Shown here: piece after piece, positions 57,259 through 64,000 of the stretch
Layout of the letters: each line of letters begins with the position of its first letter
Position numbering within the stretch: the first letter of the stretch is position 1
Assembly: GCF_900114875.1 (NCBI RefSeq)
Contig: NZ_FPKW01000002.1
Location: forward strand, 398,590 to 462,589
DNA: 64,000 nt
DNA from: Chryseobacterium limigenitum
Lineage (GTDB): Bacteria > Bacteroidota > Bacteroidia > Flavobacteriales > Weeksellaceae
Direction: 5' to 3'
The notes under the pieces: model-generated
What the model was told of the DNA's origin: nothing
What the model saw: the letters and a program-made list of their open reading frames with translations, nothing else
Databases searched by the model: none
Program-made: the position numbers and the translations under genes

Positions 57259-58287
57259 ATGAGAATCCTGAATTTCATAGTAGTAAGTCTACTTTTTATC
57301 CTATTTTCATCGTGTAATCAAGATGATGAGATCATTAACTCAATTTCTGACACTGCACTATCTTCGGCAAAAGTATCTGCCTTAGCATCGACAACAACTA
57401 CTTATTATTCATCACCAACTGTTGGGAGTTATACACCCAATAGTTCTATTAGCACAACACTCACTGGAACAAGTGGGTGTAGTAGTTTTAGTGGCGGAGT
57501 AATAAAAGCAAGAATAAAATCTCAAACGGGTTCAACATTTGTAATCGAGATTAGAAAACAGAACAACACTACATTTGGTGTTGGTGGAATCGCCTATGTA
57601 AAAGTAGGATCAGTATGTGGAAGTATTGCAGGACAAGTAAGTTATTCTAGTGGACCAAGTTCAATTGAAATTACAGTAAACGCAACATTCTCACGAGGAG
57701 TTGTACACTTTTATCCTGTTGTTGTATCAAGTTCTGGAGGAACGCGTTATTTTTCTGAACCTATCATGATTTATACCATACCAATGTATAACATCAAGAC
57801 TTCTTATACAATACGAGAAACATTAGGTACGGTCAATGGAACTATTGTAAAGGCATCTAATCCGAATTTACTGAATAAATATGATCTGGATGTACAATGT
57901 ACAGAGTTTTGTTGTCGTTATTATGCTCAAGTCTATGGAAAAAACATTATCAATCCTAACACAACTAATGGAGGTCATGCTAAAGATTGGTATAACACTG
58001 CATCTGTAAAAGGATTACAAAAAATTCCTATAGGAAATACACCACGAGTTGGAGATATTCTTTGTATGGAAGGTGGTGGTGGCAATGGGCACGTTGCTAT
58101 CATTATAGAGGTTGGAACTTCTTTGATAAAAGTCGCCCAACAAAATGCGGGTATTCCATCAGTTAATGCATCTAATTATGACACACATTGGCAGCATGCC
58201 ATAGGTGGAGGTTTATTGTACAACTCTTCTACTAAAATAATCACACCTCCTAATGGATATACTGTTGAAGGATTATTAAGATTGTAA
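57259..58287 (+). CDS. CHAP-domain amidase/endopeptidase lipoprotein
   Basis: The 342-residue protein has a lipoprotein signal (FSSCNQDDE, Cys at about 20) and an N-terminal Ser/Thr-rich beta domain (about 45-170). The C-terminal CHAP domain (about 205-315) has its catalytic Cys in QCTEFCCRYYA, the His in GNGHVAIIIEV and a polar residue in KVAQQNAG. CHAP enzymes cut peptidoglycan cross-links. Surface attachment suggests action on other cells' walls or on its own envelope; a contact-dependent antibacterial role is possible. It may be regulated by the adjacent LytTR system. Confidence 0.8.
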   Translation: MRILNFIVVSLLFILFSSCNQDDEIINSISDTALSSAKVSALASTTTTYYSSPTVGSYTPNSSISTTLTGTSGCSSFSGGVIKARIKSQTGSTFVIEIRKQNNTTFGVGGIAYVKVGSVCGSIAGQVSYSSGPSSIEITVNATFSRGVVHFYPVVVSSSGGTRYFSEPIMIYTIPMYNIKTSYTIRETLGTVNGTIVKASNPNLLNKYDLDVQCTEFCCRYYAQVYGKNIINPNTTNGGHAKDWYNTASVKGLQKIPIGNTPRVGDILCMEGGGGNGHVAIIIEVGTSLIKVAQQNAGIPSVNASNYDTHWQHAIGGGLLYNSSTKIITPPNGYTVEGLLRL

Positions 58288-58307
58288 ACTTAATATTTAA
58301 AAATAAG

Positions 58308-58430
58308 AGGCTGTCCGAAAAGTTTGGACAGCCTCAATTTTTGCTGATTTTATTCGTACCCCTATACAGGAGCAGTATATAAATATCCGAATCTCAGAAG
58401 GTGTTACCGACTTTTCGGACACTCCCTTTT
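58308..58430. mobile_element. Terminator and IS-end-like inverted repeats (remnant)
   Basis: GAGGCTGTCCGAAAAGT (58310-58326) is matched in inverted orientation by ACTTTTCGGACACTCCC (58410-58426), 14 of 17 positions identical. The ends resemble insertion-sequence termini and enclose about 85 nt without a transposase, so this is a small non-autonomous remnant. The left end also forms a hairpin (GAGGCTGTCC / GGACAGCCTC) that can act as terminator of the CHAP gene. Confidence 0.5.
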
Positions 58431-58434
58431 CCCA

Positions 58435-59091
58435 TTATAAGGATTTGAATGTAGATAATATTTTGAGAAAATAATCACTGCTTCATCGAATAGGGTATAA
58501 ATCAGTAGGCATGTCTCATGGTCAAGAATAAGTAAAATTATATTTAGTATTTGATCATAACATTTCAATATCACAAGAAGGATCTGGGTATGGAGTACAC
58601 CTTGTGTATTCTTTCTTGTATCATTCTGGAGTCCAAATGCCTATATTAAACAGCTGAGCATATCATTTAATGTAAGTATTAGGATTACTATTTATTGGTT
58701 TATTAGGGTCTTCAATTCCATATCGCCCAGATGCACTAGTTGGAATAGCTATCTTTATACTTCACATAAATCCGCTATAAGCCTCTTGTAATTCTTTACT
58801 AGCAGGATAAACAAATACTTTATACTTTTCCCAACCTTTCGGTAATGTAAGTTGAAATCCATATTCTTTATTTACATAAACAAGAGGACTACTTTGGTTT
58901 CATGTATCTACTGATCATGAGGATATAATATTTCAAATATCAACAATAGCTCATGGTGCTATTATAGCTCAAGTTTTAGTAGTTAAGACAACAGTATCTT
59001 TCAGATTTCAAATGTTGTTTTGAAATAACAGCAGTCAAATAATTCCCAATACCAATCCCCCAATAAGATAATAATAAATCTTTGTGTTCAT
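58435..59091 (-). CDS. Secreted/membrane-anchored protein with 14 in-frame UGA codons
   Basis: From ATG 59091 to TAA 58435 there are 219 codons: 14 TGA, no TAA or TAG before the end, and 9 ordinary GGN Gly codons. The start MNTKIYYYLIGGLVLGII is a signal anchor. The next 45 or so residues hold seven TGA codons, then YVNKEYGFQLTLPKGWEKYKV, a segment style I know from small secreted proteins of candidate-phyla (CPR) bacteria. With TGA=Gly the protein has about 10% Gly; with Trp it would have more than 7% Trp, which is unlikely. TGG is used where Trp fits (KGWEK, GIWTPE). The gene would be unreadable under the standard code. Confidence 0.8.
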
Positions 59092-59420
59092 TGTTTACAA
59101 TTATAAATAAAAGACTATATAATAGAGGAACGATATAATATCTATTATGTGATCATTTTCAAGACATTTATGTAAAATATAGCCCGTCAAATTTTGCGGT
59201 TAATATTTCTTTCAAAAAGACAAATATTTGCTCAGGCAGGTTGCTTGTTTACCATCCTACTTAATTCGTAAAGGAAGCAATTTAATTTCACAAGCTTAAT
59301 AAGATCTATGTAACCAAATGTATCAATGCGTCACTAAAGTCACTCAAAAATACTGGTTAAGTAAGCAATAATTTTAAGATACTGAAGCTTCCGAAGAATA
59401 AAAAAGCAAAAAGAGAGCTG
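59092..59420. other. AT-rich intergenic region, no feature seen
   Basis: No credible coding frame, repeat or terminator was found between the UGA-rich gene and the XRE regulator. It should contain the promoter of the UGA-rich gene. Confidence 0.4.
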
Positions 59421-59801
59421 TTATAGCTCTCCGTATTTTGATTCGTATTTCTGTACTATCTTTTTCTGTTGGTTTAATAGTTCTTCCAACAGTACTATCT
59501 TATCTTCATAAAGTTTTTTTATCAAATCCACATCTTCTCTTCCTAATCCCACAATAATACTTCCGCTATAATTCCCTTCTACATCGCCTACACTATTAAA
59601 ATATTTCTGGCTGTCAAACTCTTTAATATCTTCAGGTTTCACTTCCAAAACTTCAGCAATCTGCTGTAATTTTTCATCTGGTAACTTTGAACTTTTTTCT
59701 ATTTTGGAATAGGCAGCTTGGCTGATATCAAGCTTCTCTGCCACATATTCTTGTGTTAGATTTTTAAGTTCTCTTATGTTTTTTATTTTGTTTCCAATCA
59801 T
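59421..59801 (-). CDS. XRE-family transcriptional regulator
   Basis: The 126-residue protein has an N-terminal helix-turn-helix (NLTQEYVAEKLDISQAAYSK, about 14-33, then LQQIAEVLEVKPEDI). A Gly-rich linker follows, and the C-terminus (about 90-126) is a coiled coil for dimerisation. Two GCAGGTTATA repeats directly upstream of its start look like its own operator, so it is probably autoregulated and may also control the divergent secreted protein. Confidence 0.88.
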   Translation of the reverse strand: MIGNKIKNIRELKNLTQEYVAEKLDISQAAYSKIEKSSKLPDEKLQQIAEVLEVKPEDIKEFDSQKYFNSVGDVEGNYSGSIIVGLGREDVDLIKKLYEDKIVLLEELLNQQKKIVQKYESKYGEL

Positions 59802-59802
59802 A

Positions 59803-59834
59803 GCAGGTTATAAATTATAACATGGCAGGTTATA
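59803..59834. promoter_or_regulatory. Direct-repeat operator upstream of the XRE gene
   Basis: GCAGGTTATA occurs at 59803-59812 and 59825-59834, 22 bp apart (two helical turns), just before the regulator's start codon, with TTATAAATTATAA between them. Confidence 0.55.
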
Positions 59835-59920
59835 TATTAAAACTATACAAACTTACAAAATCAAAATGATGTAGCCATTTTTGTACTTATAATTTTTCAA
59901 ACTAACTTTAAAAACTATAT

Positions 59921-60358
59921 ATGATGTTCAAAACAAAAAATCTATTGGTATTCTTTTTACTGACCTCAATGTCATTGTATTCACAAACCAGACTTCCCGG
60001 AGCTTCAGGAGGAGGTGGCGGTGGCGAAGGCTCTGTTGTAAATCTCAACAAAGAAGTTCAGCTTAAAAAAGATATTGACGATGTAGGACTTACTGTAGCC
60101 AACAGATTGATGAATTGTTGCTCAACTTGGGGTGGTAAAAATGTGTATTCCCAAGTGGATTATTCGGATGTAAGACAGAATACCACCACGGGTGCTTTTA
60201 CAGTACCCATGGTGGTCGGATGGTATGGCTCATTAACAGGAACTCATTATTGGATTCAAGGCAAACTCATTATTAATTCTAATGGTGCCAAAGAATGGTT
60301 GAAAACCAATGATAGTGGAGGATTCAAATCCGGATGTTCGAGAGATTGCTCATTCTAA
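59921..60358 (+). CDS. Small exported protein with Gly-rich linker
   Basis: The 145-residue protein has a signal peptide (about 1-21, ending SLYSQ), a Gly-rich stretch (ASGGGGGGEG) and a mature domain with four Cys (MNCCSTW and GCSRDCSF) likely to form disulfides. No family recognised. It is divergent from the XRE regulator, whose operator lies between them. Confidence 0.65.
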   Translation: MMFKTKNLLVFFLLTSMSLYSQTRLPGASGGGGGGEGSVVNLNKEVQLKKDIDDVGLTVANRLMNCCSTWGGKNVYSQVDYSDVRQNTTTGAFTVPMVVGWYGSLTGTHYWIQGKLIINSNGAKEWLKTNDSGGFKSGCSRDCSF

Positions 60359-60418
60359 TTTTCAAGACACAAATAAGGGTTGGACAATGTTCAATCCTTT
60401 TTTTAATCATTATTTACT

Positions 60419-61294
60419 ATGGAATTAATAGATATTTTGGTCGCATCGGTATTATTCCTGATTATGTTTGGTATTGGTGTTTCTCTAAACTGGAAAGACA
60501 CGTCAAACGTACTGTCATCACCAAAACCTTTAATTGTTGCATTAATATCACAGATGATTTTGTTGCCTGCAATAGCTTTTGCATTGTGTAGTATTATTGA
60601 TGTTCCTAATTATATCAAAGTTGGAATTGTAATTTTGGCAGCAAGTCCGGGAGGTACAACAGCCGGTTTTATTACTTACCTGTTCAAAGGCAATACGGCA
60701 CTTTCCATCATTCTTACCACTATAAATGCTATCCTTACCATTTTTACGATTCCTGTACTTGTCAATTTTGCACTGAAACTCTATTACGGAAGTACCACAG
60801 AATTTCATCTTCCCTTTAAAGATACCATGATTGAAATCTTTGTATTGACTGCAATTCCTGCTTCTTTAGGAATTCTGTTACGAACAAAAAATCAGAATCT
60901 AGCCGAAAAAATTGGGAAATATGCCAAACCTGTTCTTATCATTCTTTTAGGATTTGTTTTTCTACTCAAGTTTTTCGGTGGACAAGGCAAAGCAGGAATA
61001 ACCCATGGTGAGATTATCGAAATACTTCCGTCCGCATTACTTTTAAATATCGTTTGCTTCTCAACGGGTTTTTTAATGGCAAAATTGTTCAGACTCGGAG
61101 TTAAAAATGAAATTAGTCTTTCCGTAGAGAGTGCGGTTCACAATACCACCATGGCTTTTCTGATTTCGGGAACTTTACTTCACAACGAACAGTTCGGAAA
61201 AGTGTCACTTGTATATGCCATGTTTTCATTCTGGACAGCCTTGCTATTTTGTTTCATCATTTCAAAACTGCAACAGAATACCACACGGTCTTGA
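60419..61294 (+). CDS. Bile acid:sodium symporter (BASS) family transporter
   Basis: The 291-residue protein has about nine membrane helices. VILAASPGGTTAGFITYL (about 76-93) and ESAVHNTTMAFLISG (about 237-251) are the two conserved unwound-helix segments that bind sodium and substrate in BASS/SBF transporters. The substrate cannot be told from sequence. It ends at TGA, and its downstream neighbour starts normally, so the standard code applies. Confidence 0.9.
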   Translation: MELIDILVASVLFLIMFGIGVSLNWKDTSNVLSSPKPLIVALISQMILLPAIAFALCSIIDVPNYIKVGIVILAASPGGTTAGFITYLFKGNTALSIILTTINAILTIFTIPVLVNFALKLYYGSTTEFHLPFKDTMIEIFVLTAIPASLGILLRTKNQNLAEKIGKYAKPVLIILLGFVFLLKFFGGQGKAGITHGEIIEILPSALLLNIVCFSTGFLMAKLFRLGVKNEISLSVESAVHNTTMAFLISGTLLHNEQFGKVSLVYAMFSFWTALLFCFIISKLQQNTTRS

Positions 61295-61335
61295 ATAACA
61301 TCAGCAATTCTTACAATTAAAAAACACCAACATCT

Positions 61336-62097
61336 ATGAAGTCATTTCTCATTCTTACTTTACTCATTCCAATAACTTATTTCCACGCCCAACTCAATCA
61401 GCCGCAAACTTGGAAAGACTTTGTTTTGCAAGGAAAGGTGAAATTCGTTGAGGAAAACTATGTTGCCAAAAAGAAAAAAAATAGAGAAACCACTACCTTG
61501 AAGTTCAGCCCGAAAGGAAAAATTTTGAAGAAAGAAGAAATTAGTAAAGACAGAAAATCCAGCACTATTTTTTCGTACGATTCACAGAACAAACAGGAAA
61601 AAGTATGGTTTCGGAATTTTGATAAAAATGAACTCGTTACCGAAAGCATAATGACATTTAGATACAGGAACGATTCAGTTTTTGTAAGTACGGACATTAC
61701 TGATAATAGTAAAAAATCCAATAAATCTTTTACAGCTATTCTGAAAGATGATCTTCTTGTAAAATATTTCGGAGAAAAGAAAGGAGAAAGCAGGGTAACC
61801 GATTTTGTATATGATGATCATAGCAATGTGCTTACGCAGACCAATTATAAAAACGGAGAACAAAGCAGTAAGTATGAATTTACATATAACTATGATGAAA
61901 ACGGAAGTGTACTGACACAAACAGATCTTAACGAAAACACCACCATCGAATTTTTTCCGAATGGACTAAAGAAATCACATCAGGAATTTACTTATGAATA
62001 CATCTATGATTCATCAGGAAACTGGATACGGAAAATTATATTCAAAAATGGAGAAAAATATTCGGAAAGCATAAGGAAGATTACCTATTTTGAGTGA
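61336..62097 (+). CDS. Exported protein with YD-type repeats
   Basis: The 253-residue protein has a signal peptide (about 1-18, ending YFHAQ). Its beta-rich body shows repeated Y-D-x-x-(G/S)-x motifs: FVYDDHSNVLTQTNYKN, YDENGSVLTQT and YIYDSSGNWIRK. These resemble RHS/YD repeats or the related repeats of flavobacterial surface proteins. Probably an envelope or secreted protein; it ends at TGA. Confidence 0.7.
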   Translation: MKSFLILTLLIPITYFHAQLNQPQTWKDFVLQGKVKFVEENYVAKKKKNRETTTLKFSPKGKILKKEEISKDRKSSTIFSYDSQNKQEKVWFRNFDKNELVTESIMTFRYRNDSVFVSTDITDNSKKSNKSFTAILKDDLLVKYFGEKKGESRVTDFVYDDHSNVLTQTNYKNGEQSSKYEFTYNYDENGSVLTQTDLNENTTIEFFPNGLKKSHQEFTYEYIYDSSGNWIRKIIFKNGEKYSESIRKITYFE

Positions 62098-62124
62098 AAA
62101 CTTGAATTAAATAAGCTCATGATG

Positions 62125-62388
62125 CTATCCAAACAAATCAGAGTGACTCCCAATTTGTGATAAAAAGCAAATATCACCTTCTATATAATAGATTAATAGG
62201 ATATCCGGAGAAAGATGAAGTTCTCGAAAATTTTTAAAAGCTCATTGAAGCTTGTGGTTCTTTCGTTTAGGAGAAAGGTTTCAAGACAATAATTGTGAGA
62301 TACATTCTGAAAATTTTTCCAAAACCTTTGGCTGTGTTTGATACATTTTAAACTGTCTCTTGAATTTGGAAGTCCTTTGAAATTTCAT
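62125..62388 (-). CDS. YafQ/RelE-type toxin, two in-frame UGA
   Basis: From ATG 62388 (TAAATG junction with the antitoxin) to TAG 62125 the frame gives 87 residues, the usual YafQ length. It starts MKFQRTSKFKRQF and ends in the family's typical DILLIYYIEGDICFL and GSHSDLFG. TGA occurs at codons 36 and 49: LLS-x-NLSPKRKNHKLQ-x-AFKNFRELH. YafQ proteins have Gly at both places (nG.pLp.kyrdH.L.G.w..RE.H). YafQ is a ribosome-dependent mRNA nuclease. If UGA is not read as Gly here, the toxin cannot be made. Confidence 0.82.
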
Positions 62389-62643
62389 TTAGGCTAAAAG
62401 TTCGGACAATAAATCTTCTGCATTATCAAATACAGGACTGTTTTTCTTAGCTTCTTCAACATCCAAGTGCCATTCTTCTGCTTTTTGCAATTGCTTAAAA
62501 TATTCATATTCTGTCGGGGTAAGAATTACCGCCTCAAGTTTGTTATTGAGCAGGACATATTTGGCTCATGTATGTAGAGAATCAATAACCGATTTGGTTT
62601 TATATCTTAAATCACTTACCGAAATCATTTGGTCTGCGAGCAT
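62389..62643 (-). CDS. Phd/YefM-like antitoxin, one in-frame UGA
   Basis: The 84-residue frame runs from ATG 62643 to TAA 62389, with one TGA at 62566-62568 (codon 26). The body ISVSDLRYKTKSVIDSLHT-x-AKYVLLNNK, followed by LEAVILTPTEYEYF, matches the Phd/YefM fold, in which a Gly is usual just before the second strand (LxxG..xVx.NN). The toxin ATG follows the stop codon directly, so the pair is a classical type II toxin-antitoxin operon. The antitoxin would bind DNA through its N-terminus and neutralise the toxin with its C-terminus. Confidence 0.8.
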
Positions 62644-62878
62644 TTGTAATTTGTAAAGGATAAATAATGATGGTATTTATAATCAAATTTTGATGGATTG
62701 CAAGGTTTTTTAACCCAATAAGATACCGGTTGAAATTGTTTTCAACATCTTAGTTTGTCAGTAAATAAGGGGCAATACTGTTAATTTCATTGTTTCTGCA
62801 TCGGGTAAATATAAAAAATCCCTTGCTTTTTTTGTTTTTTTAGATATGGTACATCCCTAACTTAAAACAAGAAAATTT

Positions 62879-63277
62879 ATGGAAAGCAAAAACTTTCATT
62901 TTGTGAAGTATGAATTCGGAACAGTAGAGGCAGAGAACGGACAACAAGCCGGGCAAATGGCAGCTCATCCTTTAGCTCCTAAAAAGAGCGAGGTTTTGAT
63001 CATTGTATCTCAAAAGATGGGAACTCCTGTATTTCCGAATCTGGGACATCAGGAGATTGTTGAAAGACTTTCTCATCTGGAAACGGTTCTCATCTGGAAG
63101 GAAGAACACTTTGAGCAAAAAGCCAAAGAGCTGGAAGACAGAGCAGGGTATTCCTTGTTTGACCACAACAAATTCATAACAGCTCTTTATGAAATGATTA
63201 ACAACCACAACCGTGACGAAGGTATCTCTTGGTCAACTGTTGAAAGCTATCTGAATGAATTTTGCATGAAGGGCTAA
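62879..63277 (+). CDS. Hypothetical protein
   Basis: The 132-residue soluble protein begins MESKNFHFVKYEFGTVEAEN and has mostly helical character with LETVLIWKEEHFEQKAKELE as a clear helix. No motif recognised. It ends before a terminator. No in-frame TGA. Confidence 0.7.
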   Translation: MESKNFHFVKYEFGTVEAENGQQAGQMAAHPLAPKKSEVLIIVSQKMGTPVFPNLGHQEIVERLSHLETVLIWKEEHFEQKAKELEDRAGYSLFDHNKFITALYEMINNHNRDEGISWSTVESYLNEFCMKG

Positions 63278-63578
63278 AAACGAACTCCGACTAGTATTCT
63301 AATCGGAGTTTTTTGAATATTTATAACAAAAAATGTTTTTAATGAAAAAAATCATTCAGAAAAACAAACTTGAAATTAAAGTTAATTTATTAAGCTATTT
63401 TTTTAAATAAATAGTATTAATTTGATACTTATAATTGATTTTTATTAAAATATTGAAAAAATAATATATATACACTAATTTTTTTGATTGTGATTTTAGA
63501 TATAATTGTACTGGTTTTCAATTTATTAACAATTGCGATAATTTTCTTTTTCACTACTTTTGCACAAACTCAAATTAG
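63278..63578 (+). promoter_or_regulatory. Terminator and promoter region before the last gene
   Basis: The stem AACTCCGA / TCGGAGTT followed by T6 (63281-63316) terminates the hypothetical gene. TTG (63533-63535) and TACTTTTG (63555-63562), with 19 nt between, form a Bacteroidetes promoter for the following gene. Confidence 0.75.
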
Positions 63579-64000
63579 ATGACAAAAATATATTTCGTAT
63601 TTATTGCCTTATCGTGTATTTTTTTCAATGATGTTAAAGCTAATAGCTTTTATCATACTGGTGATTCACTTCAGATTAATAAAAATTCTTTAAACTATAA
63701 GAGCGTTGGTAAAAACGTCTCTGTTTTCCCATTAGATAATTTTTCTTCATTCATTAATAATGATCCGGAAACCGATAAAGAAATCGGTAAAGCCATAGGT
63801 GCTTTTGGAGAGTTAGAAAAGAGCGGAAATTTTACGAATACCATTAATCCTAACGAACTTACAGAATTCCCGATAGGTCTTAAAGAGAATGTATCAAATG
63901 TTGAATATGGTATTGTCGTAACAAAAGCAACCTTTACTCCTGAGTATGCTTTAATAAATGTATATGCAAGAGTTGTAACGCCACAAGCTGGTGCAGAAGG
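63579..64000 (+). CDS. Exported protein, N-terminal part
   Basis: The frame starts at ATG 63579 and is open to the window edge (140 codons). It has a signal peptide (about 1-21, ending NDVKA). The remainder (VGKNVSVFPLDNFSSFINND, then YGIVVTKATFTPEYALINVY) shows strand-rich sequence with no motif I can name; the C-terminus is missing. It could be a large surface protein of the T9SS type. Confidence 0.8.
   Translation, partial: MTKIYFVFIALSCIFFNDVKANSFYHTGDSLQINKNSLNYKSVGKNVSVFPLDNFSSFINNDPETDKEIGKAIGAFGELEKSGNFTNTINPNELTEFPIGLKENVSNVEYGIVVTKATFTPEYALINVYARVVTPQAGAE

Noticed and set aside
58435..59091. UGA read as tryptophan (code 4)
   Set aside because: It would give 16 Trp in 218 residues, and TGG already serves Trp. 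In the methyltransferases the TGA sites match Gly positions, not Trp.
27328..62643. TGA codons caused by a context-specific sequencing error
   Set aside because: The bases around the TGA codons differ and many GGA codons in similar context are intact; minus-strand genes at 10-27 and 47-50 kb are unaffected. It is not fully excluded, because only raw reads can settle it.
1..64000. CRISPR arrays
   Set aside because: No regularly spaced repeat-spacer pattern or cas gene was seen; the only regular array is the 21-bp iterons.

Overview
ORGANISM. Genes are AT-rich with TAnnTTTG promoter motifs, and a large surface protein near the left end has a type IX secretion (T9SS) sorting domain. FKBP isomerase, dtd, greA, HIT and clpX all look flavobacterial, so the host is most likely a member of Weeksellaceae/Flavobacteriaceae close to Chryseobacterium. 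This is inferred from recognised families, not from a search.

LAYOUT. (1) 1-8.4 kb is chromosomal: subtilase (partial), FKBP isomerase, dtd, greA, HIT, clpX, a T9SS surface protein and a TlpA-like thioredoxin, ending at a tRNA-Met. (2) 8.5-41.6 kb is an accessory island that starts just behind the tRNA. Its two ends carry related terminator/att-like sequence in inverted orientation. It holds a broken NUMOD gene and a minus-strand defence block: a Septu-like HNH+ATPase pair, a GNAT fusion, Gabija (gajA/gajB), a DUF4297-like nuclease-STAND protein and a second STAND ATPase. Then come a plus-strand cluster of membrane, coiled-coil and vWA-lipoprotein genes behind a SprT-like protease, and a minus-strand four-gene operon (membrane amidohydrolase, unknown 261 aa protein, CHAT protease, MBL hydrolase) that looks like an undescribed conflict system. 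(3) 41.7-54.1 kb is a plasmid-like module: Rep_3 initiator with iterons, HTH/membrane protein, a C5 and an N6-adenine DNA methyltransferase, small conserved proteins, a VirD4/HerA-type ATPase and a replication-relaxation protein. (4) 54.2-64 kb holds a TPR sensor kinase and LytTR regulator, a CHAP lipoprotein, an XRE regulator, a BASS transporter, a toxin-antitoxin pair and a partial secreted protein.

MAIN OBSERVATION. Eight minus-strand genes (27.3-28.4, 41.75-46.9, 58.4-59.1 and 62.1-62.6 kb) can be read full length only if UGA is a sense codon. I count 35 in-frame TGA codons and no in-frame TAA or TAG in them, and each gene ends at TAA or TAG. Where the family is familiar, TGA sits where glycine is expected: the Dam motif I and the IKGKFLLS segment, three sites in the C5 methyltransferase, the GFFLKAL segment of Rep, and two sites in a YafQ toxin. 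This is the UGA=Gly code known from Absconditabacteria (SR1) and Gracilibacteria. Yet neighbouring genes end at TGA (10133, 13704, 38491, 56192, 61292, 62095), one of them overlapping the next start codon. The contig therefore seems to mix two genetic codes. Either recoded DNA has entered a standard-code flavobacterial replicon, an element moves between hosts of different codes, or the assembly is chimeric or locally corrupted.

COOPERATION. The defence block, the CHAT operon and the methyltransferases form a typical accessory defence cargo. The Rep/iteron, VirD4-like and replication-relaxation genes look like its plasmid or mobilisation machinery.
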